Below are positions 1 to 8,568 of a stretch of 47,701 nucleotides of DNA, piece after piece. Under the pieces are notes generated by a model. That model had not been told where the DNA came from and made no database searches. It worked only from the letters and a program-made list of their open reading frames with translations. Numbering within the stretch: the stretch's first letter is position 1; each line of letters starts with the position of its first letter. The position numbers and the translations under genes were made by a program. The stretch is taken from positions 1 through 47,701 of the forward strand of contig DIVG01000075.1 of the NCBI GenBank assembly GCA_002422425.1, in the 5' to 3' direction. Origin of the DNA: Akkermansiaceae bacterium UBA6138. GTDB taxonomy: Bacteria > Verrucomicrobiota > Verrucomicrobiia > Verrucomicrobiales > DEV007.

Positions 1-482
1 AGGACGAGGCGGCGACCGCCGTCGGTGAGGTCTCCGATGAGGGACTCGTAGGCTTTGAAGAAGGCGGGAAGGCCGTCTTTTCCACGGAGCGATTCCATCT
101 GGCCGAACTGCGCGATGACGACGGTGACGCCGGCCTCGCTGAGCTGCTGCCGCCAGTCGCGCTGCTGCCGCCAGCTCGTCGAGCCGGTCGCCGCCTGGAT
201 GCGCTGCTCGGCGCTGCGGCGCTTTTCGTCGAGCTTCTCGACGTCGCCTCCGTCGCGCCACTGCTCGAAGACGGTGTCCCCTTCCCACCCGAAGTTGCGG
301 ACGCGGACCTTGCCGTCGGGAAAGGCGGCGACGAGCTGGGACTGAAGGTAGGGGTGAAAGCGGGTCCGCTCGATGTTCGATCCGCCGACAAGGGCAACGG
401 TGTCAGTCGGCTTCAGGAAGGGTTCCGCCGCTGACGCGGAAACGGTGACGGTGAGAAAGAAAAGAGCGAGGGGGCGTTTCAT
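1..482 (-). CDS. SGNH/GDSL-type hydrolase, N-terminal part (cut by window edge)
   Basis: An open frame starts at ATG 482 and runs off the left edge, giving the first 160 residues. A signal peptide (charged MKR, hydrophobic core, ASA-A cleavage region near residue 18) indicates export. The VALVGGSN stretch near residues 29-36 sits where GDSL-family proteins carry block I, and VVIAQFGQMES near residues 122-132 looks like the next conserved block. This GGSN form is familiar from secreted hydrolases of Planctomycetes and Verrucomicrobia (family knowledge), which often carry further C-terminal domains that are not visible here. The substrate cannot be told; an ester or carbohydrate ester is likely. 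It lies 87 bp downstream of the LamG-like gene on the same strand and may belong to that transcription unit. Confidence 0.75.
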   Translation of the reverse strand, partial: MKRPLALFFLTVTVSASAAEPFLKPTDTVALVGGSNIERTRFHPYLQSQLVAAFPDGKVRVRNFGWEGDTVFEQWRDGGDVEKLDEKRRSAEQRIQAATGSTSWRQQRDWRQQLSEAGVTVVIAQFGQMESLRGKDGLPAFFKAYESLIGDLTDGGRRLV

Positions 483-569
483 GGGGACGCCGCAGGGTAG
501 CACGGGGAACGGGAGAGCGCCATGGCGTCTAGAAGGGGCTAAGAGCTAAGAGAACTGGTTGAACGGTGA

Positions 570-1340
570 TCAGTTCACTTTCCAAACCCGCACCTCATCA
601 ACCCAGACGGTCGAGGAGACGAGGAAGCTGAACCAGCGTTTCATGGGATGGGCGTAACCTTCGGACCGGTGCTTGGCGAGGGGTTTGCCGTCGAGGCTGA
701 GGCGCATTTCGTTGCCCTGAGTGACGAGAACGAGTTCGTGCCACTCTTCGTCAGCCTTCCACCTTTCACTGATCTGTTTGGTGGCGAGCAGCTTCTCGAG
801 CTCCTTGGGCATCTTCTCTTTGGCGGCGAGGACATCGTCGCGGCGCTTGCGATTTTCGAGGCTCATGATGCCGGTCTTATGATCGATCAGGGTAACTTTG
901 TCAGGCGCGAGGATGGCGTAGCAGAGATGACCGGCGTGCACTCCCTGCAGCTCGCGATCGACAAAACCGAGCTGGAGACTTTCGCCTTTGTTCTCACCCG
1001 GAAAACGGAAGCGCACGACGACGCCTCCGTCGGTGAACCCGGCTTCGTGATGAATATGCGCGGCGTGTCCGGCTTCTTTGGTGGCGCTGGCGATCTTCAT
1101 GATGCCCTCGTCAAGATCGACCTGCCTGATCGCGGAAACGCGGTCGGCGGTGGCGCTGTTCCATCCGTTGCCGATGGCTTTGGCGAGATTGCCGTCCTCT
1201 TCACGCTCGAAGGCATCGTGGAAAAGGAGCGTGCCGCCCTCGAGCCAGGCTTTGTCATCGGCGGCGATGGCCGGATGAATCGTGCCGGATAACACCAGAA
1301 CGAGGAGGAGAGATCGTGAGGTTTTCATCGACGCACTCAT
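570..1340 (-). CDS. Secreted LamG/concanavalin-like (DUF1080-type) protein
   Basis: 256 residues. A signal peptide of about 26 residues ends in AIA-A. The LLFHDAFER opening after it, and the beta-rich run ending in VWVDEVRVWKV, match the jelly-roll proteins of the LamG/3-keto-disaccharide hydrolase type that PVC bacteria secrete in large numbers. I see no certain catalytic residues, so sugar binding or hydrolysis is inference. The ATG at 1340 overlaps the stop of the upstream DUF1552 gene (TGATG), which favours this start and suggests translational coupling; the ATG at 1328 is an alternative that would also leave a good signal peptide. Its place behind the DUF1592/DUF1552 pair suggests a shared role in outer-surface catabolism. 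Confidence 0.7.
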   Translation of the reverse strand: MSASMKTSRSLLLVLVLSGTIHPAIAADDKAWLEGGTLLFHDAFEREEDGNLAKAIGNGWNSATADRVSAIRQVDLDEGIMKIASATKEAGHAAHIHHEAGFTDGGVVVRFRFPGENKGESLQLGFVDRELQGVHAGHLCYAILAPDKVTLIDHKTGIMSLENRKRRDDVLAAKEKMPKELEKLLATKQISERWKADEEWHELVLVTQGNEMRLSLDGKPLAKHRSEGYAHPMKRWFSFLVSSTVWVDEVRVWKVN

Positions 1341-2626
1341 CAGGCAAGTATCTCTTTGAGCACACCGCTGCTGTCGCCGTGACGCTCGACCTCGACCCCG
1401 ACTCCGTGCAGGAGACTGAGCCAGGCATTGCAGAGGGGCGTGTCCTTCGGCGCGACGATGTTATGACCGAGCTTCAATCCGGCACCGCGGCCGGTGAGGA
1501 TGGTGGGACAATTGCTGAGTTCGTGACCGGTGCGGATGTTGCTGCCATAGGCTAGGGCGACATGGTCGAAGAGGCTGGAGCCGTCCGCTTCGGCGGTGGA
1601 CTTGAGCTTGTCGATGAACCCGGCGAGCAGTTCACTCTGGGCGAGATCGCGACGCTGCGAGGCGTCAAGCTTTTCCCCGAGGGTGCTGTGGTAGTGGCTC
1701 ATGTCGTGTGGATGCACCTTCAGATCGAGGCTCTTCATGAGAGTACCGACGGGCTGCCGATAGGTGAGAACACGGGTGCTGTCGGTCTGCATCGCGGCGA
1801 TCATGATGTCATACATCAGTTTGATCTCCTCGCGTCCCGTCATGCCCGGCTTCGGCTCGTCGAGCGGCGCCTCGGGCTGCGGCACGCCGATCCATTGCTC
1901 GTCTTTGCCCAGACGCGTCTCGATGTCGCGGATTCCCTGGAAGTATTCTTCGAGCTTGGCTTTGTCGGTGCGGTTGAGTCCGCCCTGCAGACTGCGGGCA
2001 TTCTCCAGCACGGTATCGAGGACGCTGCGCTTCTGCGCCAGCATCGCCCGCTGCGTCTCGATCGGGGTGGTGTCTTTTGAAAAGAGCCGTTGAAAGGCCT
2101 CGACGGGACCTTTTTGTCCACCGAGGGGTTTTCCACTGATGTCCCAGGCGAGGGAAAGCCCGGGGCCGTGACCCGAGGGATCACCGCTCTCGTCACCGGT
2201 GAGTTGCAGTGATCCGAAACGCGTCTCCATGCCCAACCGGGCGGCCGCGACCTGATCGGCGGAGACGCTGTTGTGAAAGCTCTGGCCGGGCTGGGAGTAG
2301 CGATTCGCTCCGGTGAGCCACATCGTGCTGCCCCAGTGACCCTCGTTCGAGTATTTGTTCCACAAGCCCTGCACCACCGAGAAGTCGGCCTTGTGTCGCT
2401 CGAGCGGCTTCAGTCCATCGGGCAAGGTGTAGTCGGGACCCGGAGTGGTGATGTCAGGGTACCACGACGATTCGGTGATCCCCCATCCGAAGCCGAGGAA
2501 GACGAGTCGCTTCGGTGGTGTCACCGGAGCCGCAGCCGAGGCAAAGCGCCGAAAGCCAAATGATTCAAGCACCGGCAGCGCAACGACGGCGGTAGAGGAC
2601 TGGAGAAAATGACGTCGGGTTTTCAT
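1340..2626 (-). CDS. DUF1552 family protein, Tat-exported
   Basis: 428 residues from ATG 2626. The frame is open further upstream to 2881, but that part reads through the end of the preceding gene and is not protein-like. The start at 2626 exposes a twin-arginine type leader (MKTRRHFLQSS, then a hydrophobic stretch ending near ASAA), so export through Tat is likely. The body (KRLVFLGFGWG near residue 40, DPSGHGPGLSLAWD, and SYHSTLGEK-like histidine-rich segments) matches DUF1552, a PVC-abundant family of unknown activity related in fold to alkaline-phosphatase/DUF1501-like proteins. It lies 34 bp after the DUF1592 gene; this pairing is a recurrent one in Planctomycetes and Verrucomicrobia. 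The reaction is unknown. Confidence 0.85.
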   Translation of the reverse strand: MKTRRHFLQSSTAVVALPVLESFGFRRFASAAAPVTPPKRLVFLGFGWGITESSWYPDITTPGPDYTLPDGLKPLERHKADFSVVQGLWNKYSNEGHWGSTMWLTGANRYSQPGQSFHNSVSADQVAAARLGMETRFGSLQLTGDESGDPSGHGPGLSLAWDISGKPLGGQKGPVEAFQRLFSKDTTPIETQRAMLAQKRSVLDTVLENARSLQGGLNRTDKAKLEEYFQGIRDIETRLGKDEQWIGVPQPEAPLDEPKPGMTGREEIKLMYDIMIAAMQTDSTRVLTYRQPVGTLMKSLDLKVHPHDMSHYHSTLGEKLDASQRRDLAQSELLAGFIDKLKSTAEADGSSLFDHVALAYGSNIRTGHELSNCPTILTGRGAGLKLGHNIVAPKDTPLCNAWLSLLHGVGVEVERHGDSSGVLKEILA

Positions 2627-2660
2627 GTGCTTTTTGATCTGACGGGGGTGTAGACAAATT

Positions 2661-5363
2661 TCATTTCGTTCGAAAGCTTTCACTCTCCACCAGCGCGTGG
2701 ATGAACTCGCGCACGGCGAACTCTTTTTTACCGGCCTGCTCCACGATCCCGTCGAGGAGAGGTTCGTCGCTGAAGCCGCAGGGGCGCCCGAGCGCATACT
2801 CGACGAGCGCCATGCTGAAGCCGCGACCGAAGTCGTCAACCCTCCCCGCGATGATGTCACGCAGTTCGAAGTAGTCGGCAAAAGCGGGCCCTTTGTGGAA
2901 GGCGGCGGCCGGGTCGATCGTCCAGGTCATTTTCGTCTTCGGATCGGGTTTGCCAGCGGCATCGACGGCCGCGTAGCTGTCCTCGGTCCGCCACTGGCCC
3001 GCCGCGTCGAAATTCTCGAGGCCGAACCCGATGGGGTCGATCTTGCGGTGGCAACTGGCGCACTGGGCATCCTCCTGATGGGCGAGGACACGTTCCCGAC
3101 TGGTGAGGACCCGGTCGGCGAGTCGCGAGATCTGCGGCACGTTGGCCGGGCCCGGCGGCGGCGGGTCATTGAGCAGCTTTCGCAGCACCCAGGTCCCCCG
3201 CTCGACCGGACTGGTGTGATCTCCGTTGCCTCCCATGAACTGGATTGCAGCCATTCCTAACAAACCACCACGAGGTGAGCCCGCCGGCAGGGTGACTTTC
3301 TCGTAGCCGTGACCGGCGACGCCCTCGATGCCGTAGTAGTGCGCGAGGACACGGTTGATCACGACGTAGTCGGACTTCAGCAGATTCCCCAAACTGCCGT
3401 TTCCGCGCAGGAGGTGTTCGAAGGTCTCGAAGATCTCATTTCGCGCAGCAACTTTCGTGCCATCATCGAAGCGCGGGTAGAGAGCCCGGTTGACCTCGAA
3501 GAAGTCGATGCGGTCGAGACCGAGCCACTGGTGGACAAAGGCTCTCGTGAATCCGGCAGAGCGCGGGTCGTCGAGGAGACGCCCGGTCTCCGCCGCGAGG
3601 ACATCCGGCTGCAGCAGTGCCCCGCTTTTGGCAAGGTCGCGCAGAGCCCCATCGGGCGGGGCCGACCAGAGGAAATAGGAGAGTCGCGTGGCCAACTCCT
3701 CCGCCGTGAGGGAGCGTGACTTTTCCTCCACCACCGGCTCGGCAAGATAGAGAAACATGGGCGAGGCCAGCACCACGGCGAGAGTCTCCTTCAAGGCCAT
3801 CCCGGGTTTGTCCCCGGCTTTGAGTCTTACCTCATGGAGGCGCATAAGACGGTCGAGGTAATCGGAAGAGGGGGCCGTGCCGCGAAATGCCTCGGTCGCA
3901 AATCGCTCGAGCGCGGCCCGCAACTCGGCTGCGTCGGGGGGCGGAGACTTGTCATCGAGAGGGATCGCGAGCGCGGCGATTCCCGGGGGCAGGGGCTTCG
4001 TCGCATTCGGAATCCGCTCGACCTCGATCCAGTCAACCCACAGCGTCAGCTCGGGTCCGATCCCGTTGCGCTTCACCGCCTCGGCCCGTTTGCGGCCACC
4101 CTCTTCATTCGTGTCCCAGCTGCCTTTTTCGCGCACGAAGAGCATCCGATTCTCCCGCGTGAGATGCCCCCGCGTCAGGGTCAGCGGGATCTCGATGAGC
4201 TGCGGCGACTCGAGCGTGCCGGTGATCTCGTGGGTGGCGAGGACTTTCCCGGTGCGCGCATGAATTCCGAAATCGAGGAAGCGACGCTCGGGCGGAGCAT
4301 CCGCCGCCGCTGCGGCCCGCACCCGCACGACATAATCTCCGACCGGCCAGTTGAAGGGCACGAGCAGCTCGATGTAATTGACATTTAATTCGGCGGGATG
4401 CCTCGTCTGGGTGCCAAGCCATGCTCCCCGATCGAGAGCCGGCTGTTCGAGGTAATACTGGTGGTAGGGCAGCCATCCCGCCCCCAGAGAATCATTGGCA
4501 AGATCGGCGTCATTTTCGCCCTTTTTATCAAAGCCGAAAGATCGCGGCGAAGGAGCGCCCGGAATCTTCTCCCAGGAGCGGCGAAACAAGGCGTCGTTCT
4601 TCGACTCGCTCCTGAGGCGGGCGACGATTTCGGCGTTTTCCGGCTTCGCGGCAGCTTCCTCGACCGCCTTTACCCACTCTTTCGCGCGCTCGCGCGCATC
4701 GATCTGGTAGGCGACAAATTTAGTTACGACCGGCGTCGTGGTCTCGGCCTCGTAGCGCAGGTGCGGCTTCTCGGCGGCGGCCGCCTGCCAGGCAAAAGCC
4801 TCCTCTAGCGCCTCGCGTCCGAGGGACTGATACTGCTCGAACTGATTGCCCGACATGAAGAGGTTCGACCCGACCGTGTCAAAGCCGCCCGTCCCTCCGT
4901 CAGTCGGCAGCTCACTCACATTGATTTCGACGCCGAGCAGTTCCCGCAGGGTGTTGCGGTATTCACGTCGATTGAGACGGCGCATCGTGATGACGCCTTT
5001 CTGATCGCTGAGTTCTTTTCGTGCCACGACCATGACGTCGGCGAGGTCCGCGAGAAAGTCGGTCTTGGCGACGCTATCCGGCTGCTCTTCCTCCTCGGGC
5101 GGCATCTCCCCCGAGTTCAAGGCATTGAGAACCTTCTGCCATTTTTCCGCCGTCTCGATGTCGGTAATGGTGAAGGGCAGATTATCGACCCTGAATTTGC
5201 CTTTCGCTTTTTCTTCATTGTGACACGAAAGGCAATGCTCATGAAAGAGCGCGCGGTGCCGCTCGCTCATCGAGGCGCGCGGTTCCTCCGCGATGACAAC
5301 GGAAGAGTGAATCGCCGGGGCGATCAAAACCACAGTAGGCAAAATAAAACCGCGAGGTGACAT
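2661..5363 (-). CDS. Secreted c-type cytochrome protein, DUF1587/DUF1592/DUF1588/DUF1585
   Basis: 900 residues with an N-terminal signal peptide (to about residue 25). Two CxxCH haem c motifs are visible: CLSCH at 44-48 and CASCH at 768-772. Between them lie, in order, a DUF1587 segment starting MRRLNRREYRNTLRELLG near 127, a central beta-rich carbohydrate-binding-like part (about 200-470), DUF1592 around SYFLWSAPPDG near 560, and DUF1588 around RGGLLGMAAIQFMGG near 697. The DUF1585 segment ends the protein. This is the usual PVC architecture. The family is thought to act in the periplasm in degradation of complex polymers, with the haem passing electrons; no substrate is proven. It heads the minus-strand cluster with the DUF1552 gene. 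Confidence 0.88.
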   Translation of the reverse strand: MSPRGFILPTVVLIAPAIHSSVVIAEEPRASMSERHRALFHEHCLSCHNEEKAKGKFRVDNLPFTITDIETAEKWQKVLNALNSGEMPPEEEEQPDSVAKTDFLADLADVMVVARKELSDQKGVITMRRLNRREYRNTLRELLGVEINVSELPTDGGTGGFDTVGSNLFMSGNQFEQYQSLGREALEEAFAWQAAAAEKPHLRYEAETTTPVVTKFVAYQIDARERAKEWVKAVEEAAAKPENAEIVARLRSESKNDALFRRSWEKIPGAPSPRSFGFDKKGENDADLANDSLGAGWLPYHQYYLEQPALDRGAWLGTQTRHPAELNVNYIELLVPFNWPVGDYVVRVRAAAAADAPPERRFLDFGIHARTGKVLATHEITGTLESPQLIEIPLTLTRGHLTRENRMLFVREKGSWDTNEEGGRKRAEAVKRNGIGPELTLWVDWIEVERIPNATKPLPPGIAALAIPLDDKSPPPDAAELRAALERFATEAFRGTAPSSDYLDRLMRLHEVRLKAGDKPGMALKETLAVVLASPMFLYLAEPVVEEKSRSLTAEELATRLSYFLWSAPPDGALRDLAKSGALLQPDVLAAETGRLLDDPRSAGFTRAFVHQWLGLDRIDFFEVNRALYPRFDDGTKVAARNEIFETFEHLLRGNGSLGNLLKSDYVVINRVLAHYYGIEGVAGHGYEKVTLPAGSPRGGLLGMAAIQFMGGNGDHTSPVERGTWVLRKLLNDPPPPGPANVPQISRLADRVLTSRERVLAHQEDAQCASCHRKIDPIGFGLENFDAAGQWRTEDSYAAVDAAGKPDPKTKMTWTIDPAAAFHKGPAFADYFELRDIIAGRVDDFGRGFSMALVEYALGRPCGFSDEPLLDGIVEQAGKKEFAVREFIHALVESESFRTK

Positions 5364-5471
5364 CGACGTTCTGATGATGAGAAATGAAACGGACCCTGAG
5401 AGGGGACATTTCCGCCACCCTCACCTAAAGTGCCTCTTCCATGGGGCCTTGTTTCGGCGCGATTGCGCTTA

Positions 5472-5490
5472 GATCGGGTTCAATCCGATC
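5472..5490. other. Short hairpin between the oxidoreductase and cytochrome genes
   Basis: GATCGG (5472-5477) and CCGATC (5485-5490) form a 6-bp inverted repeat with a 7-nt loop, 21 bp after the stop of the minus-strand oxidoreductase gene. No U-run follows, so a weak or factor-assisted terminator is the most one can say. The rest of the 147-bp gap (5364-5510) shows nothing else. Confidence 0.3.
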
Positions 5491-5510
5491 ACAGGCTATC
5501 CGTTTTCCAC

Positions 5511-6584
5511 TCACAAATCCACCATGCGCCCCGTGCGGAAGGCTTCATCGGCGGCAAGGACAATGCGGAGACTGTTGATGGCGTCCTCCATGTGATCGGT
5601 GAGATCGACGTCATTGACGATGGCATCGAGGAAGACTTCCTGCTCACGGGCGCAGAGTCCGTCGTGATCGGGTTCGTCGGCGCAGTCGATGATCTCGTCG
5701 GGGCGGGCGAACTTGCCGTCGGGTCCGAGTTCGGCGTGATGGAGTTTCAACGTCGCGGCCTTGGAATGCGAATCGATGTCGTCGCTCGCGGTCTCACCCT
5801 CTTTGACCCCGGCAATGCTGACACAACCTTTCGGGCCGACGACGTCTTTCACGAAGAAGGCGACCTCGCTCATCATCGGGCCCCAACCCGCCTCATACCA
5901 GCCGACCGAGCCGTCTTCGAAGCTGACCTGAAGCTGCCCGTAATTGTACATCCCGGGGACAAGTTCCTCGGTAAGGCGAGCGCCGATCGCGCTGACGCGA
6001 AGCGGCTTTGACCGGGTCATTTGGCACATCACATCGACGTAATGGACGCCGCAGTCGACAATGGGCGACATGGAGTTCATGAGCATGCGGTGGGTGTGCC
6101 ACATCTCGCCGGAGGACTGCTGGTTGAGATTCATCCGCATCACGAGCGGCTTGCCGAGAGTCTGCGCGACTTCGATGAAACGCTCCCAGGTCGGGTGGAC
6201 ACGCAGGATGTAACCGATCACGAGCTTGCGATTGGACGTCTTTGCCGCCGCGACGATATCCTCGGCCTCGGCCACGGTCACGGCGATGGGTTTTTCGAGA
6301 AAAGCGTGGCAGCCCGCTGCGAAGGCTTTTCTCGTGTAATCGGCGTGGGTGTCGGGATAGGTGTTGATCGAGACGGCATCGGGCTTCGTCGCAGCGAGGG
6401 CGTCCTCGTAGCTGGAAAATTGCGGGTATTCGGCCCCGAGCGTGTCAAGGAGATCACGGCGCGAGGCTTCGCCACGGGAGACGACGCCTACGATTTCAAA
6501 GCCGGGCATGGCGTGGTAGGCTTTGGCGTGGGATTTGCCCATGTGGCCGCAGCCGACGACGAGAATTTTGACGGGAGATGACAT
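5511..6584 (-). CDS. Gfo/Idh/MocA family NAD(P)-dependent oxidoreductase
   Basis: 357 residues, the usual length. The N-terminal Rossmann domain has GCGHMG at 11-16; EKP at 97-99 is the family's conserved cofactor/substrate motif. In the C-terminal alpha/beta domain, DCGVHYVDVM (177-186) supplies the Asp and His seen at the active site of inositol and sugar dehydrogenases. The reaction is oxidation or reduction of a sugar or polyol hydroxyl with NAD(P); the substrate cannot be read from sequence. There is no signal peptide, so it is cytoplasmic. It is divergent from the ThuA gene across a 182-bp gap. ThuA and Gfo/Idh/MocA proteins often co-occur in sugar catabolism, which suggests shared regulation. 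Confidence 0.88.
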   Translation of the reverse strand: MSSPVKILVVGCGHMGKSHAKAYHAMPGFEIVGVVSRGEASRRDLLDTLGAEYPQFSSYEDALAATKPDAVSINTYPDTHADYTRKAFAAGCHAFLEKPIAVTVAEAEDIVAAAKTSNRKLVIGYILRVHPTWERFIEVAQTLGKPLVMRMNLNQQSSGEMWHTHRMLMNSMSPIVDCGVHYVDVMCQMTRSKPLRVSAIGARLTEELVPGMYNYGQLQVSFEDGSVGWYEAGWGPMMSEVAFFVKDVVGPKGCVSIAGVKEGETASDDIDSHSKAATLKLHHAELGPDGKFARPDEIIDCADEPDHDGLCAREQEVFLDAIVNDVDLTDHMEDAINSLRIVLAADEAFRTGRMVDL

Positions 6585-6766
6585 GACTACATGCTCGACA
6601 AAGAATCACGGCTCGGCAAGACTTTTAGACGCCACATCAGGCAGATCGTCGCGCGATGAAGTCCGGGAAACGAGGGCGTCAGTTGATGTCCGCCTCGATC
6701 TCGCCATGGCAAATTTCACGAGGGTGGGATACCATCTCGCCGAGTATTGAAATCTTCCCTAACATC

Positions 6767-7852
6767 ATGAAATCCCCTTTTCGTTTTCTCGCCGCCGCTT
6801 TCGCGCTCGCCTTTGCCGGCGGGACTGCTCTCTCCGCCGCCGAAGGGCCAGGCCTGCACCTTGCGGGCGCAGAGGGTCCGGGCAAGGGCAAAAAGATCGT
6901 CCTCATCGCGGGAGACGAGGAATACCGCTCGGAAGAGGCTCTCCCCATGCTGGCGAAAATCCTCAGCCAAAAGCACGGCTTCGACACCACGGTGCTCTTT
7001 TCAGTGAATCCGGAAAAGGGCTATATCGATCCTAACAATCAGAAAAACATCCCCGGCACGGAGGCGCTCGCCGACGCGGATCTGCTCATCATTTCGACGC
7101 GTTTCCGCGATCTCCCGGCGGACCAGACCGCGCCGATTACGGCCTTCCTCAACGCCGGCAAGCCCGTCATCGGTCTGCGCACCTCGACCCACGCCTTCGC
7201 CGGAAAAATGGAGGACGGTGGCTGGACCTACGGTGACTGGCAGAAGGGCGGCTTCGGCATGAAGATCCTCGGCGAGACCTGGGTCGCCCACCACGGCGGC
7301 CACAAGACCGAAGGTGCCCGAGGCGTCATTGAAGAGGCCAATGCCAATCACCCCGTCCTCCGCAGCGTGGCGGATGTCTTTGCCCCGTCCGACGTCTACA
7401 CGGTGAAAAATCTCAAAGGCGACGAGACGATCCTGCTGCGCGGCGCGGTCACGGAGACACTCGACCCCGCCTCGAAGGCGGTCGAAGGGGAGAAGAACAA
7501 TCCGCTCCAGGCGCTCGCCTGGCTGCGCGACTACACGGCCCCGAACGGCACCGCGAAGGGCACCGCATTCTGCTGCACGGCGGGCGCGGCGGTCGATCTG
7601 GTGAGCGAGGACCTGCGCCGTCTCATCGTCAATGCCTCGTACTTCCTCACCGGGATCGAAGTGCCGGAAAAAGCCGACGTCGCTTATGTTGATCCGTTTT
7701 ACCCGAGCTTTTTCGGGTTCATCAAGGACGAGACCTTCTGGCCCGGCCGCAATCTGATGCCGTCAGACTTCGCCCTCGGCAAGTCGCCCGCTGCGGTCGA
7801 TCCGGCCGGTTCGCCGGAGTGGCCCCACCGCGAGACCGGTCCGAAAGAATAA
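6767..7852 (+). CDS. Secreted ThuA domain protein
   Basis: 361 residues from ATG 6767. The frame is open from 6656, but the upstream part is not protein-like and the 6767 start gives a clean signal peptide (MKSPFRFLAAAFALAFAGG, cleavage near LSAA). The ThuA/glutamine-amidotransferase-like fold follows: KIVLIAGDEEYRSEE near 40-55, ADLLIISTRFRDLP near 105-118, GLRTSTHAF near 142-150. ThuA proteins are linked to disaccharide (trehalose-type) metabolism, and the PVC versions are typically exported. The Cys nucleophile of true amidotransferases is not evident, so the activity is unknown. No Shine-Dalgarno sequence precedes the start. It converges on the adenylate-kinase-like gene with 15 bp between. 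Confidence 0.82.
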   Translation: MKSPFRFLAAAFALAFAGGTALSAAEGPGLHLAGAEGPGKGKKIVLIAGDEEYRSEEALPMLAKILSQKHGFDTTVLFSVNPEKGYIDPNNQKNIPGTEALADADLLIISTRFRDLPADQTAPITAFLNAGKPVIGLRTSTHAFAGKMEDGGWTYGDWQKGGFGMKILGETWVAHHGGHKTEGARGVIEEANANHPVLRSVADVFAPSDVYTVKNLKGDETILLRGAVTETLDPASKAVEGEKNNPLQALAWLRDYTAPNGTAKGTAFCCTAGAAVDLVSEDLRRLIVNASYFLTGIEVPEKADVAYVDPFYPSFFGFIKDETFWPGRNLMPSDFALGKSPAAVDPAGSPEWPHRETGPKE

Positions 7853-7867
7853 ATCGCAGGTCGGACC

Positions 7868-8494
7868 TCACTCGTCCCCGTGATGGGCCTGCCACTCGGG
7901 GTGACTGAGGATGACGCTGAGGATGTCGTGCGTGACCTTCACCGGTGCCTGGTTGGCGTTGATGTTGGCACGCCGGTCGGCGTAGTGCTCGATCAGCTCC
8001 TTGGTCGATTCCTCGTAGGTGCGGATGCGGCGCTGGATCACTTCCTCGCTGCCATCGTCCATGCGGCCCTCTTTGAGGGCGCGTTTGCGGATGCGGGTGA
8101 TAAGCTCGTCGCGGTCGGGACAGGAAAGGTGGAAGAGCTGAAGCACGTCGATGTATTGCTCGAGGATGAGCGCCTGCTCGACGCTGCGCGGGATGCCGTC
8201 AAGGATAAGAATATCGATGTCGGGCTTGAACATGTGGAGATCGGCGCGGGCGTCGATCTGGACCTTGAAATAGCGGATCGTGAGTTCGTCGGGGACAAGC
8301 TCGCCCTTGCGTGAGTAGGAGATGAACTCCTGCCCGATCGGGGTGCGGGTGTCCATGGAGCGGAAGGCGTCCCCCATCGAGAAGTGGTAAAAACGGGGGA
8401 TGGCCCCGAGGATTTCCCCCTGGGTTCCCTTGCCGCAGCCGGGAGCCCCTAGGAAAATAAAGGCCTTATACTTGTCAGGACGGTCGCCGATCAT
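7868..8494 (-). CDS. Adenylate kinase-like nucleoside monophosphate kinase
   Basis: 208 residues. The P-loop GAPGCGKGT is at 16-24; DGIPRS (99-104) takes the place of the usual DGFPR; the LID-side arginines appear in RKRALKEGRMDD and VIQRRIRTYEE. The reaction expected is NMP + ATP to NDP + ADP in the cytoplasm. The LID is of the short type, without zinc cysteines. The C-terminal third (YADRRANINANQAPVKVTHDI) and the DGIPR change make it more divergent than a typical housekeeping Adk, so it may be a second, specialised kinase; hence no gene symbol. The ATG at 8494 begins 74 bp from the divergent permease gene. Confidence 0.8.
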   Translation of the reverse strand: MIGDRPDKYKAFIFLGAPGCGKGTQGEILGAIPRFYHFSMGDAFRSMDTRTPIGQEFISYSRKGELVPDELTIRYFKVQIDARADLHMFKPDIDILILDGIPRSVEQALILEQYIDVLQLFHLSCPDRDELITRIRKRALKEGRMDDGSEEVIQRRIRTYEESTKELIEHYADRRANINANQAPVKVTHDILSVILSHPEWQAHHGDE

Positions 8495-8568
8495 GGTTCT
8501 TGTAATGCTGAATTAGACTATCGGATTGAGGATAAGGGGCTACCTTAGACACAAGTCAACTCCCCGTC

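Noticed and set aside
2627..2881. 85-codon extension of the DUF1552 gene
   Set aside because: It reads through the end of the DUF1592 gene in another frame; the Tat leader starts at 2626.
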